A stretch of 64,000 bases of DNA from Endotrypanum monterogeii (taxonomy: Eukaryota; Euglenozoa; Kinetoplastea; Trypanosomatida; Trypanosomatidae). The stretch is taken from contig CM007320.1 in NCBI GenBank assembly GCA_000333855.2, forward strand, positions 620,867 through 684,866. The letters run 5' to 3'. Below the pieces are notes generated by a model. It saw nothing but the letters and a program-made list of their open reading frames with translations. It had not been told where the DNA came from and ran no database searches. Positions 10,433 to 21,553 of this stretch are shown piece by piece; position 1 is the stretch's first letter; each line of letters opens with the position of its first letter. The position numbers and the translations under genes are program-made.

Positions 10433-13400
10433 GAGAACCAGAACCGTTAAACAAAAAAGAAAATGTGAATGCGGGAGTAAAGGGAAGCCCACATCATCAT
10501 ACATGCACAGGTTTTGTGAGAAAGGGAGGGGGCGGCTGAAAGAAGGGAAGGAGGACATCAATGTAGGGTCAATTTGAGCAGAAAAAGACACACAGCGGCA
10601 GAAATCTTCAATCGATCTTTTCCTTCTTTCTCCGATACCCCCCCCCTCCCCGACACTCACAAACACGCAAGCACACAACCACTGAAAAAAAAAAAGAGCG
10701 AAGACATATAGAAAAACAAAATCCTGATAAATTCACGGAACAACAAAAAAAAATGAGTCAAAAGAGAGGGGACAAAAAAAAGGGGCACCCACGACTATGT
10801 AAAAAAGAACAAAAACAGGAGCATCACAACGCATGGATAAAGAAGATTTCAAAAAAAAAAAGTGACAAGAAATTATGCCAATAATGCTAACAAGAGACTC
10901 GAGGTAAAGCCCAAAGGACAAGGCGGCCATGAAAAAAAAAAAGAAGAGGAGGGAAAGGCAAACAAAACAACCTCTCCTTCCCCTCCCCCTCCCTCCCACA
11001 CACGAGACGTGTATCAGGAAGAGGTTGGGTGGTGGGAAAGAAAGGAAACACAGGGACGATCTCCTTTCTTGAAGCAAGGGAGGGAGGAAAAGAGGGGCAG
11101 GGATCTCTATTCAAACGTCTTCACCCCAGGAAGGGAAGAGGACGACGACCAAAGCCAAAGCGGGGGCGAGAGGGGGGGGGGGGGAGAGATCCAAAAAGGG
11201 CAATACGCAGGCATATTAGAGCGAGTGGGGTAACCCGGAAAAAAAAAAGTGCGGAAGAGGGAAGGCGAGAAAATATGGGGGGAAATTGGGTGGTAATCAG
11301 ACACGGGAAATGTTTTTGAACTCAAGAACGCGCGCTCAGGCTCCTAGATGAAAAAAAAAAAATTGAGCCCTGACATACAATTTTTAAAAGGAGTGAAAAA
11401 TTAAGCTCAGAAACAGAAGAAGAAAAAATGTGGAATGGGCACTGAGGCCAGAGGCACACACCTCCCATTTGTTTCTCTTTCATTTGTATTTCCCCTCCCC
11501 CGTCAGTGTGCGTGATTCCCCCCGTCCCTTTGCTATTGGCCCTCCTCCTCTACTCCCCCGCGCGTGTTGAGTCGCTCCCCTCAGCGCTGGGTGTGCCGTC
11601 ACGAAGAATTGAGACCTCATGAACTCTCATCTTTACGCCAACCCCAGCCGTCGATTTATGGTGATGAAATTCATTGGCATCATCGTCGCGAGCTCAGATA
11701 CCTCCTCTGCAAGCACACACTCGCCATTCGAAGACAGATACACCCCTACCCCCCCCCCCAAAAAAAAAAAAATATAATAGATTCGAAGACAATACAAGAG
11801 GAGGAGTGTAGAGTTGAGAAAAGATAAAAAGAAAAAAACACGAGCTACCCACCACACATTCATACAATGATCACAGAGATAAACACGTAGGGAGGAGGGA
11901 ACAAGAAGCACAGCACACCACCCCACATCCCAAGAATAAGCGCTGAGACCTCTAATGACAAGATATGGCAGACCCCTCTGTGGAAACACGTGTACTTTTG
12001 GGATCAGTCTCACATCAAATTACATCTACACGCACAGGCTAGTTTTTTTTTTTCCTACACCCACGTCGACTGAAGTAGACTCGAAGAAATTTTAAAAAGC
12101 ATATCCCAAGCAAAAATAAATTCATGGAGAGTACAAGAAAAAATTATTTCTTTTTTTTTCTCAGATTCAAATTCATTCGAACTAGCTCCGAAATTGACCT
12201 TGTCATATATTTTCTCCACGCGACACGCAGTACCCCACCCCCCATTGACCGGTTTTATGCACCCCTCTGTTTTTGTACTGATTCCAGGTACCACAGACCC
12301 ACCCCCTCGATCATCATCATGTACAAAACTCCGCGCTTTCACGGCCTCCATCGGTTGTGTTTGTCCTTCGTCTTGTTTTGTACTGTTACCCAACTTTAGC
12401 GGGGTAAAAAAGAGAGAACAACAGAGCCATTTGATTTCAAGAATGTCAGGGAGAAAAACGCTTCCGACCGCAGACATTGAAAAAACAATCGTAGACAAAA
12501 ACACACAAGAAAAAGGGTGTGCGTATTTACTTCAGTTTTTCTCCTCTTACTGAACGCCTTGGACTATTTTATTTTTGTTCACCTATGATTTGGAAAGAAG
12601 GCTCTCTTTGTTGGTGACTTGAAATTCTTGACAGAGGGTTGATCAGCGGTGCTAAGAGATATTTTCTAAAAGGGAGGTAATAATCTGAGGACAACAGAGA
12701 TACACGCACGCACAGACTCGCATGCAGGTAAACGCACTGCGACGTATGCACCCGGAGGTAAACGGTCAGTGGACTTGCAGGGGGGGGGGGAGGGCAAAAA
12801 GAAAAAAGAAAAAAAAACATGTTGGGCACGCAAGTGACAAGAGGAAGGATAGAGGTGAAAAATGTGTAGAAAGGCAACAACAAAGGTAAAAACGCAGAAA
12901 TTGTTGTACTTGTCAATTCTCTTTCCTTGAACCGTCTTGTTTTCTTTTTTTTTTCTGTTCCCACCTCGCGCCTCGCCGCGAATACGCTCGTGTGTACATG
13001 TGTATATACGTATGTTTATATATGTATGTAATGTAGATGTGTAAAGTGATTCTGGACTGAAAGAAAAAATGAGTCCGGTACAATATCCCTTTTGATGCAC
13101 GCGCGCAGACACGTGTATTCACTGATTCCTTTTTTACCGGTTTCTTTTTTTCTTATCAGCCCTCTCTTGTCTCCTCTTTCGTTTCATATTGTCCCTGACA
13201 CATCGCCACTACACGCAAGTGCACAAACACCGCTGTTCTCACAGCTCCCATTCCCGCCGGGACTCCTAAACTCTCATACGTTTTTCTTGCTTTCCACTCC
13301 TCTCGCCATTCCGACGCACTGTACACGCCTCGAGCAGAGCTGAAGAAAGACTTTAAGAACTGGCAACACTAGGACGACACTGTGCACGACGTGCATGTGC

Positions 13401-14269
13401 CTTCGTTTCGCTAACAACCTTGACTCTCTTTCCCCCCCCCCTACCCACACGGACGCACACACACACACACACACACATCAACACACAAACACTTTCAGAG
13501 ATCCCACATAACCCGCTAAGCACCCATCTACATACTTAAAAAGTCACTGCGCCATTCAAAAGAAAAAAAAATAGTGAGAGCGAGAGACAGTGAACAATGA
13601 GAAGCAAAGTAGTACGGTAGCGGATTTTGGGGGGCAGAAGCGTGATGGGGCCGGCGCACAGCTCAGACGTCTTCTAATGCTGGTTTGTCGTTCCATCATG
13701 TGCTGCGAAATGAAGGGAGTGGAGACTCGAGAAATGTACAAGCCACACATAGAAGCTGGGAGGAGCATACCTGAAGATGAGTGATCAAAGCAATCGATCT
13801 CCTATACGTGCTAAAAGGCTGAAAGATCAAAAGGGGTTAATGGGGAGGGCAGGAGTGTGGGGCCATCAAAAAAAAAAAAAAAAGCGCAGCTGGTGGCCCC
13901 CAGTATGAGGGTCATGGAACCGGAAGAGAACAGAGGAGAAAGGAAAAGAAGGTTAGAGCGCTTACATCGAGCACGGCCACCAACATAACAGAAACCTTCT
14001 AAGAAAAAAACAAGAAGCAAAACGATAAAAAGGGGGGAGAGAGGTGAGATGGAGCGGCATCACGCACCGCAAGATGTCCACTCACAGGTACTGTGACGAA
14101 CACGAACTACCATAACAACAACAGGAGGAGGAGAAAAAAAGCACTTCAAACTAAACACGCCCTACCTATCTTTATTCGCCTTTCCCCCCTCCTCTACTCA
14201 GTGACACACCCCTCTTTCTATTAAAGCTTTGCACTCGAAACCCTTACATATGTACAACAACACCGTAGA

Positions 14270-14677
14270 TTACGCCTCCGGACAGTCCTTGCGGAGGTGG
14301 CCCTTCTTACCGCACTTACGGCAAGTCTTATCCGCGGCAGAGCGCTTCGGCGCCGTCGGGCACGAGCGGCCGATGTGACCATCCTCATTGCACAGGTAGC
14401 AGTGAGCGGGGTTAGTGCACTCACTTGCGATGTGACCCTTCTGCGCACAATTGTAGCACATCACGGTCTCCGATTTGGGTGGCGCCTCTGGGCAATCGCG
14501 CGCGCGGTGGCCCGGCTTCTGGCAGTAGAAGCAGGGGGCCTCCTCAGCCGTGATGGTGCTCAGGCACTCCTTGGCGACGTGACCGGGCTTACCGCAGCGG
14601 AAACACGGCGCGGAGTCCGCCGTGGACGTGCACTCGCGGCTCTGGTGACCGACACCACCGCAGCGATAGCAGACCAT
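14270..14677 (-). CDS. UMSBP: UMSBP-type CCHC zinc-knuckle protein, six knuckles
   Basis: The 135-residue protein consists almost entirely of six CX2CX4HX4C zinc knuckles, at residues 3-16, 25-38, 49-62, 74-87, 93-106 and 119-132, joined by short acidic or Ser/Pro linkers. This is the architecture of the trypanosomatid universal minicircle sequence binding proteins. Those proteins bind the single-stranded 12-mer at kinetoplast minicircle replication origins and are redox-regulated through their cysteines (family knowledge; the Crithidia protein has five knuckles). Related knuckle proteins bind mRNA, so a cytosolic RNA-binding role is equally possible. No clear presequence precedes the first knuckle, which begins at residue 3. 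The ATG at 14677 is the only sensible start. The next gene upstream is another knuckle protein (19561-20370), but the linkers and knuckle spacing differ, so this is an old paralogy rather than a fresh duplication. Confidence 0.9.
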   Translation of the reverse strand: MVCYRCGGVGHQSRECTSTADSAPCFRCGKPGHVAKECLSTITAEEAPCFYCQKPGHRARDCPEAPPKSETVMCYNCAQKGHIASECTNPAHCYLCNEDGHIGRSCPTAPKRSAADKTCRKCGKKGHLRKDCPEA

Positions 14678-14780
14678 CTTGAATATTGAAGAAGATTCGT
14701 GAATAAATAAAAAAAAAGGACGGGAAGCGAAAAAATGCTAAGTGAAATCCCGGAAGTGAGTGCGTGGGAGTGTGCGGAAA

Positions 14781-14782
14781 CT
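14781..14782 (-). promoter_or_regulatory. Predicted spliced-leader acceptor of the UMSBP gene
   Basis: On the minus strand a T-rich tract (about 14783-14800) ends in AAG, giving the first AG 104 bases upstream of the ATG. This follows the trypanosomatid rule of a polypyrimidine run followed by the nearest AG. Inferred only from sequence. Confidence 0.4.
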
Positions 14783-16948
14783 TAAAAAAAAAATAATAAT
14801 AAAACGATGGCGTGGAAAGAAGAAATCCTGTGCGTGGATGCGCAGGTGTGGATATGGACAGGGGGAATAAAAGAAACGCGAAAGAAAAACAAACAAATAG
14901 TTGCCAGGATGGAAAAAGAAAAATCATGGCATCGACAAGGAGAGAGAAGACGGATGCAAAAGAGGAAAACCAGAGGAGGAGGAGGAGTGCAGAGGGGGTT
15001 GTACGCAAAGGTGGTTTGCTCATACTCGTCAGGGTGGCGTTGGAGACACCACCATACCCCAGAGCGCGCAAAGGTTTTTTTTTTCAATTAAAATACGCTC
15101 CACGCATTCCCTTGTGTGAAGGCGTGTTCCGTAAACTCACAGAACTGAGCATCTAGTGCCCTTGAGCGGTGTTCCTCCGTCCTGCAGGACATAATGCAAT
15201 CCAATGTGCCAGAAATATCTGTGTGAGTGTGTGTGTGTGTGTGCATATTTATTTGCTTGTGTGAGGATTTCAATAAGAGACCCCAAATCGGCATGAAAAC
15301 TGCCAAGGGACGCAAACACATGTGGCACAGCCCCCCCCCTGAACAAAAACACGATCTCGAAGAGTCGCGATGCAGGCCAATTACAGCTACGGGCGCCCAC
15401 TCCAATTTTCCAAAAGCAGGTTACCTCTTGCACATCAGCAATAGCAGAAAGGAAAGCAGTATCACCTTCAACCGGTCACCCCCGCCCTCCCTTGCCGAGG
15501 ACCACTCAAGTCCTTTATACGCGAAGAGCCTAGGGGTGACTAGTAGATCACATATGTCCTCCAAGACAACCAGTCTCACAAGCCACTCGCGCCTATATGA
15601 GCAACTAGATCGTTCGTTTTTTTTTTTTTGCATCATCATCGTCTCCATCGCAATGGGCAGGGAGCACTAAGTTCCCTCTACTGTGTTCTCCTCAGTACAG
15701 TTTTTTTGAGCCGCCCCTTATTGGTTTTCGGGTGTCTGCAGTCATGTCTCTCCCTCTCACCAGAACGATATGGTCTTGCGCCGAGTACTTCGGAGATTTA
15801 TCTTCCGTTTTTTTTCGATCAAGAGGACACCCTTCTCCCTTCTGCATGAATCAGCCGGGAAACAACACAAGGAAGTGTGGAAAAGGACAGTGGCAACACA
15901 GTCCCGCTATACAGGAACCTATACCTTCCCGGAAATGAAGAAAAGGAGAAAATAATCGGAGTCACATGAATGATCAGAAGAAAAAATTCAATTGGTCGCC
16001 TCATGCACTTCTTCGATCAAGTCCCCGGACATCTCATCCCACCACCTGCTTTCATAATCATCTCAATTCTTTTCTTTCGCACATCGAAACAAACCACCAC
16101 GAAAGCGTGCATCTATCGTCGGTTCCTTCCCTGATATCTTCGCCATGAGTCCGTCAATTGATGGTTAGACTCCATAATTCCCTGTCTCCTCAACCCAATA
16201 TATGAAGCGTGCCACCTTTCGCCTCTCTTGCCTTCACGACCGTAAGGTCCTTCCTCTAAACACGGTAGGTAGTTCGTTACACCGGGACTGACCTCAGAAG
16301 TTTGCAGCTTACGGCCCCCAAACTGTTGGTGCCACGACCTCATACGTAACTCAACTTCGAAACTCTGTTCGGAGCTGCCACCACTCCTCTCGTGCGATGG
16401 GGTATCAATTGACTCCGAGGTTACCAGATCGTGACTACTGCTGTATATTCGGCACGTGCACTAGCGCCATGCCCTCGACTTCTCTTACACAAACAGTCAT
16501 ACATGCAACCAAAATAAAGTGCACATGTACCTTCCTCCTCCTCCTCCTCCACATACGTAGCACACCTCTGTAGATATATATATATATATATATACTAGAT
16601 TGTCTGGATGGCGGATCCACTTTTATATCGAGCACGCGGTACATTACATTGTACGACAAGCAGAGAGAGAGCAGAGGGCAGAAGCACTGCACGAGAGGGA
16701 TGTCCCATACAGAAGCATTGCTTTCACCTCTAGCACACACACTGACATCCAAATACACCACCTCCGCTCCCACGCCCCTATGCTCAGCCCCGACACGCAA
16801 CACGAAAACAGTAGAGAGAAAGGAAGGAAGACGCCTCAAGAGTACATGCCCGAGGTAATGTAAGGAAAGTTGTGGTCACGTACCTGGTGTCACATGAATA
16901 AATGCGTAGCAGACAAAAAAAAACGATGAGTGTGTATTTCACAACCTA

Positions 16949-16972
16949 TATACCTATATATATATAGGTATA
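16949..16972. repeat. 24-base perfect palindrome
   Basis: The sequence reads TATACC, then an alternating TA core, then GGTATA, and equals its own reverse complement over 24 bases. Confidence 0.9.
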
Positions 16973-17002
16973 CATGTATATAGAGAGAGCCGTTGGATGT
17001 CG

Positions 17003-17025
17003 AAAAACTGTCAATGACAGTTTTT
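17003..17025. repeat. Inverted repeat with 11-base arms and 1-base loop
   Basis: Five A plus CTGTCA (17003-17013), a single A, then TGACAG plus five T (17015-17025). The arms are exact complements, followed by two more T. It lies 30 bases from the 16949-16972 palindrome. Confidence 0.9.
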
Positions 17026-17621
17026 TTACTGCCCAACCATCACACCTCCACCAACACACATCCAGCTATCGAGCGGAGGAGGAAATCAAAAGAAATGGCG
17101 AGAAGAACTCAGAATCATCAAGTGACTCGCTGTGTAGAACCCCTCGCAAGACTTTCGCGAACCCACACACCCACCCTTGCACGAATCATGTCGCCCTTTA
17201 GCCCGGTATAACTAGCGCACCACAGAAGATGAACAGGACGATAAGGCCGCTTCCAGTTTCTTCCTGTATCTGCTTCCCCAACTCCCCCTGGGCAGGGCCA
17301 GTGCCGCACATCTCCGGAAGCACCAGTACAGTTGAGAGTGGTCACGGATACGTCTCTACGCTGACGAGCACATTGTAGCTTTCCACCCGCCGCATCGTGA
17401 ACACGCACCCTCAACCCTTGCAGTTTACATGAAAGACCGCCACGCAATCACAATGCATCGCGCTTCTCACTTCTCATTTTTCTTTTTTTAATGTTTTTTT
17501 TTTAGTATACGACTAATGTTTTAACTTCAACACGCAAAGTATTCTTTTTTTTTTTCATTTGCTCTCGATTTCGCAGAGTAGTAGCATGTACACCAAGCAC
17601 ACATAGACACAAAACAGTAAA

Positions 17622-17652
<31 letters not shown>

Positions 17653-19560
17653 TAGCCACCCTCGGTACCAAACGAAAAAATAAAGGGAAAAGAAAGAGCA
17701 TGCGATCGAGGAGGCGATAACACCAACATCGTTTTTACAGAGTTCTCTCCTTCTCCCCTTTGAGAGCAATGAAAGAAAGGGAATGAGGTGAGTGAGCGAG
17801 CGTGCTTTCATTTATCGTGTGGGCGTCAAAAAGAACTCAGCAACCCTCCTAGTCAAAAGGGACATATAAAAGCATAAACGGTGACGAGAAATCTCCGCAG
17901 GGCACACACACACACAGAGAGAAAGAAAGAAAGGCTACCAGCTTCATCTCTACCTCCACTGCGCGGGAAAGATGAGGTGTGAGCAGTCGAAAAGGCGAGA
18001 GAGGGAAAGGAAATGTTTGCCACCGGCACTGACTAACCTACTTTGGTGAGTCTCACGCATAACGCTCAGAACCACCGTTTGATCAACATGGACTCAAAAA
18101 AAAGCAAAAAAAAAACTTTTTTGAATTTTCTCTCGTGTGCGCTTGGTGGAAGGGAGTTGCGTTCACATAGGAAGGTGTATGTTTTTTGGCTTTTCCTTGT
18201 TTCTCTCAGCTCTGACATATATATATATATATATGTGTGTGAATGTATGTATAAGGAGGTGGAGAGTACAGAGGCATGCAAACAGGCAAACAGACACGGG
18301 GAAGGAAGCATCTATCAATGGTAGAGGTTGACTAGGATATAAATTTGTAGCACACCTCTCCTCCCTGGCCTCATATACTCCCCGGTGCACACTACGCAGC
18401 GCGCGTCTGTGTGTGTATATATATATATATATGTGTGTGTGTGTGCTTGCGTGTGTCTGTGCGTCTGTGTGGAGCAAGCAAGCCCCCTCTCTTCTTTTTT
18501 TTTAATCATGTGCATCTTACTACCAACGATACCTCCTTCCAGTGGCACATTCACGGGTTTTCTTTTTTTTTTTCTGTTTGATTAATGTTTTTACTTTTTT
18601 TTCTTTGACGACCCCTTCCCCACGTATGACTGTATCTCGTCGCTGTTGTCGTGAGAGGGCGGGGCTTTTGTTGTTGTTTTTCCGCTTCATGTAGCCTGTT
18701 TGAAATGCGCTCTGGAAGCTTAACAAAAAAAAAAAAAAAACATTTAGAAAGAAGAAAAAAAAAAAAGCAAGGAAAGGGAGGGGGAAAGGGAAGGAAAAAA
18801 AAGCGAAATGAAACAAAGGGGGAATCCAACACACCCCCTGTTTAGGTGTAGCTGCAAGTCCTTAGGTGGATCTTCCAGCGCGTACTGCAATGTGACGGAG
18901 AAAAGAGGAAGCACTCGATTATGCAAACACGTGAGTATGGAGAAAAAGGTAAAAACCAAGTCGACATCGCCGAAGACTCGCTGGTTATTTCCTCACCCCT
19001 TCTCTTCGCTGCTGCGAGCAGTGGCGACGTTGTGTGGTTCCCGCTTGTATTCCAGATTTGGTGCAAAAACGGGGAGAAGATGCCAAACGCTCGTCACTTG
19101 CATCGCTTTCGTGCACCTCGATTTTTGAGAAAAGTGCCGTGGAGGCGGGGGCACAAGCGCAGACCGCCTGGATGAGGAAAAAAAAAGGGAGCGTGAATCG
19201 GGGGCAGAAAAAGATGGAGAGATGCAAGACGAAACGGAAAATGAGGGATAGACGGGTACAGATAGGCTCTCCTCCTATCTGTTTACTTGCTGTCTACATA
19301 GAAGGACATAGTATGTACACTGTAATACTCGGATCTGGTGTCACAGTCCTCTCCAGCCCATCTTCCTAGTACTTTGTCAACTCCTCCCCACCACTCTCAC
19401 CACCGCCCCTCGTCATCGGTGTGTTCGCCTCTCGCCACGGCCGCGCTGCCACCTTCGTCCACATACAGTTCTTCGTCAACTTATCGTGTTTTTTAATGAC
19501 GTCCTCCTGCACCCGCTTAGAACATCCGTTTCGTTTGCATCCTCAACTTGACCATTTGCT

Positions 19561-20370
19561 TTAGCTGCTGGGGCAGTCACGGCTGATATGACCCGTCTCA
19601 CCACACTTGTAGCACGTGCGGTCGCCGCCGCCGGAGTTGCCGCCACTGGGGCACTCGCGGCTCATGTGGCCGGCCTCGCCGCACTTGTAGCACGTGCGGT
19701 CGCCGCCGCCGCGAGAACCACCATAGCTGCCACCGGCCTCGGGGCAGTCACGGCTGATATGACCAGGCTTGCCGCACTTGTAGCACGTGCGGTCGCCGCC
19801 GCCGGAGTTGCCGCCACTGGGGCACTCGCGGCTCATGTGGCCGGCCTCGCCGCACTTGTAGCACTTGCGATCACCGCCGCCGCTGTACCCGCCCTGGCCG
19901 TTGGGGCAGTCACGGCTGATATGACCAGCGTCCCCGCACTTGTAGCACGTGCGGTCACCACCAAACCCGCTCTGGGCGCCGCCGCGACCACGCTTTTGGC
20001 CGTACCCGCCTCGGCTATCGCTCTGCCCGCTGGGGCAGTCGCGGCTGAGGTGGCCTTCCTGACCGCACTTGTAGCACTCGAAACCCTTGGCTGCACCCTG
20101 CTTCGCGGAGTTGGCACAGTCACGGCTCATATGGCCAGCCTCACCGCAGCGGAAGCATGTCATAGCACCAGCCGCACCATGCTTGGCCTCGTTTGGGCAT
20201 TCGCGACTCATGTGGCCGGCCTCACCGCAGCGGAAGCATGTCGTGCTGCGGTCGTCACCCTTCGAATCGGCCTCGGGGCAATCGCGGGCATAGTGACCTT
20301 CCTTACCGCAGGTGCGGCATCCATTGCCGCTCTCGGTGCGGGTGCGCTTAACTTCTTCGATGTCGGACAT
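19561..20370 (-). CDS. HEXBP: HEXBP-type nucleic-acid-binding protein, nine CCHC knuckles with RGG stretches
   Basis: The 269-residue protein has nine CX2CX4HX4C knuckles at residues 18-31, 45-58, 72-85, 99-112, 142-155, 170-183, 196-209, 227-240 and 253-266. Gly/Ser/Arg-rich linkers include RGG-type stretches near 119-132 and 219-225. Size and knuckle number match the Leishmania hexamer-binding protein HEXBP, first described as binding repeats near the gp63 genes, and CNBP-like proteins that bind single-stranded DNA or mRNA (family knowledge). RGG motifs suggest arginine methylation. The linkers alternate between Asp and Glu endings (SRDC, SREC), consistent with duplication of a two-knuckle unit, and two 90-base blocks are identical at the DNA level. 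The high GC and repeat structure leave a long open frame on the opposite strand that is not a gene. The ATG at 20370 follows a good splice acceptor. Confidence 0.93.
   Translation of the reverse strand: MSDIEEVKRTRTESGNGCRTCGKEGHYARDCPEADSKGDDRSTTCFRCGEAGHMSRECPNEAKHGAAGAMTCFRCGEAGHMSRDCANSAKQGAAKGFECYKCGQEGHLSRDCPSGQSDSRGGYGQKRGRGGAQSGFGGDRTCYKCGDAGHISRDCPNGQGGYSGGGDRKCYKCGEAGHMSRECPSGGNSGGGDRTCYKCGKPGHISRDCPEAGGSYGGSRGGGDRTCYKCGEAGHMSRECPSGGNSGGGDRTCYKCGETGHISRDCPSS
19604..19864 (-). repeat. Two identical 90-base blocks inside the HEXBP gene
   Basis: Positions 19604-19693 and 19775-19864 read the same over 90 bases and are offset by 171 bases. Each spans one knuckle plus its Gly/Ser linker. 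Lack of any third-position difference indicates recent duplication or ongoing gene conversion, so knuckle number may vary between strains. Confidence 0.85.
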
Positions 20371-20487
20371 TACTCTAGGGATAGAGAAAGAGCTGGTTGG
20401 GCAGAAGATGCTGTGGAACTTGATTGGAGAAATGGGAGAAACAGAAAATGCAAAGAAAGACGGAAGACTCTAGCAGGAGACTAAAAA

Positions 20488-20489
20488 CT
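20488..20489 (-). promoter_or_regulatory. Predicted spliced-leader acceptor of the HEXBP gene
   Basis: A C/T-only run on the minus strand (about 20498-20523) is followed by the first AG at 20489-20488, giving a 5' UTR of about 118 bases. Inferred from sequence alone. Confidence 0.5.
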
Positions 20490-21553
20490 AATAATAAAAA
20501 AGAGAAAAAAGAAAAAGGAGAAACGTACGTTTTGCTGTAGGGCATCCGGAATGTGGGGAGGATATGATGCGTTAGGGTTTTTTTTTTTGTGTGTGTGGGT
20601 GGGGGGGGGGGTAATGATGGTGGCGCGACGAGTGGTGGAAAAGTTCACGCAGAATCAGGATCACCAGCAAGCGGTAGAAAGGAAGTAAAAAGAAAAATAA
20701 GATGTAAGATTGTGCAGAATAAAGTGCGTGGCAGCATTGTAGTCCTTTGCCTCATGTGGCATAGCAGTGCAGCAGTGCGGACCCACACACACAGACACGG
20801 GTAAAGGCAAACCAGAGGGGAATCTGTGGGTTGCACACCATGCATCCAGTGGGATAGAGTACCGGCAGCGCGAAGGGAAAGCTCGATTTTTTTTTTTCAG
20901 AGTCTACACACGTGAAAGAACAGTATGCATGCCCTCCGGGGCAAAAAAAATCTTGCTGGCTTCCTCTGCAATCTTCTACATAACCCTGCGGGCTCGCTAT
21001 TTTTTTTTTTCATTTTCTTCACCTGGATTCCGAAATCTCCAGCCGTCATGCTCACGGGGACGAAAGCGCAACATACGGCCCAAAGGAGGACACAACAAAG
21101 GGGAATAGAGGGGAGGGTAAAAATAAAGGCCCAGCACACCCATGATGCTCTCCCCGCCTCTCGAAATGCAAAATTGCATGCGCACGCGTCTGCGCACATA
21201 CACCACCTACAAGGGAAAGTGGAGTCAAGATAAAAAAAATACGAAAAAAGGAAACAACACACTAGGGATTCCCCCGACTGAAATAAATCTCTTCATACCA
21301 AACCACCACCGTCTGCGCATTAACAGAGAAAAAGGGAAGAGTGTGTCGAGTCATCCTCGGATGGAGCCGTCGGCAAGACACATACACATGAAGCGAGGGA
21401 GGAGACAATGCGAGGGACACAGATAAAACAAAAAAGGTGGGTGACGTGTACATTGCTGACCACAGTCGTATCGTAAGAGGTGTCCCTCCAGCCCCCCCCC
21501 CGCCCTCGCACCTGCTATCTCTAGCACCTTTCCGGGAGGACCATACCTGTCGT
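20490..21553. other. Gap between HEXBP and PSMB5
   Basis: HEXBP upstream polypyrimidine tract (20498-20523), a T run and G run at 20578-20611, and otherwise unstructured sequence that should be the PSMB5 3' UTR. No gene seen. Confidence 0.6.

Larger units (their letters stand above)
7784..14269. other. 6.5-kb gap between clathrin and UMSBP
   Basis: Unusually long. On the minus strand a T-rich tract at about 7955-8018, with AGs at 7972 and near 7843, is the likely splice region of clathrin. The rest holds (TA)n at 8607-8633 and 10380-10431, a 14-base G run at about 11172-11185, (CA)n at 13456-13477 and many homopolymers. The only complex-composition frame is at 8916-9128. It is probably the very long 3' UTR of the UMSBP gene. 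Confidence 0.55.
14783..19560. other. 4.8-kb gap between UMSBP and HEXBP
   Basis: Complex, GC-balanced islands (about 15080-15560, 16000-16450, 17100-17460, 18840-19380) alternate with homopolymers and microsatellites. The microsatellites are (TA)n at 16573-16594, 18217-18234 and 18416-18432, and (CA)n at 17628-17652. None of the islands keeps a convincing frame. It is probably the 3' UTR of HEXBP. Palindromes occur at 16949-16972 and 17003-17025. Confidence 0.5.

Noticed and set aside
11520..12050. Short frames on both strands around 11.5-12.5 kb
   Set aside because: They pass through homopolymers, lack conserved-looking composition and start inside low-complexity DNA.
19588..20484. Plus-strand frame of 298 codons opposite HEXBP
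   Set aside because: It is Ala/Val/Thr-rich, arising from the GC-rich knuckle repeats read backwards.
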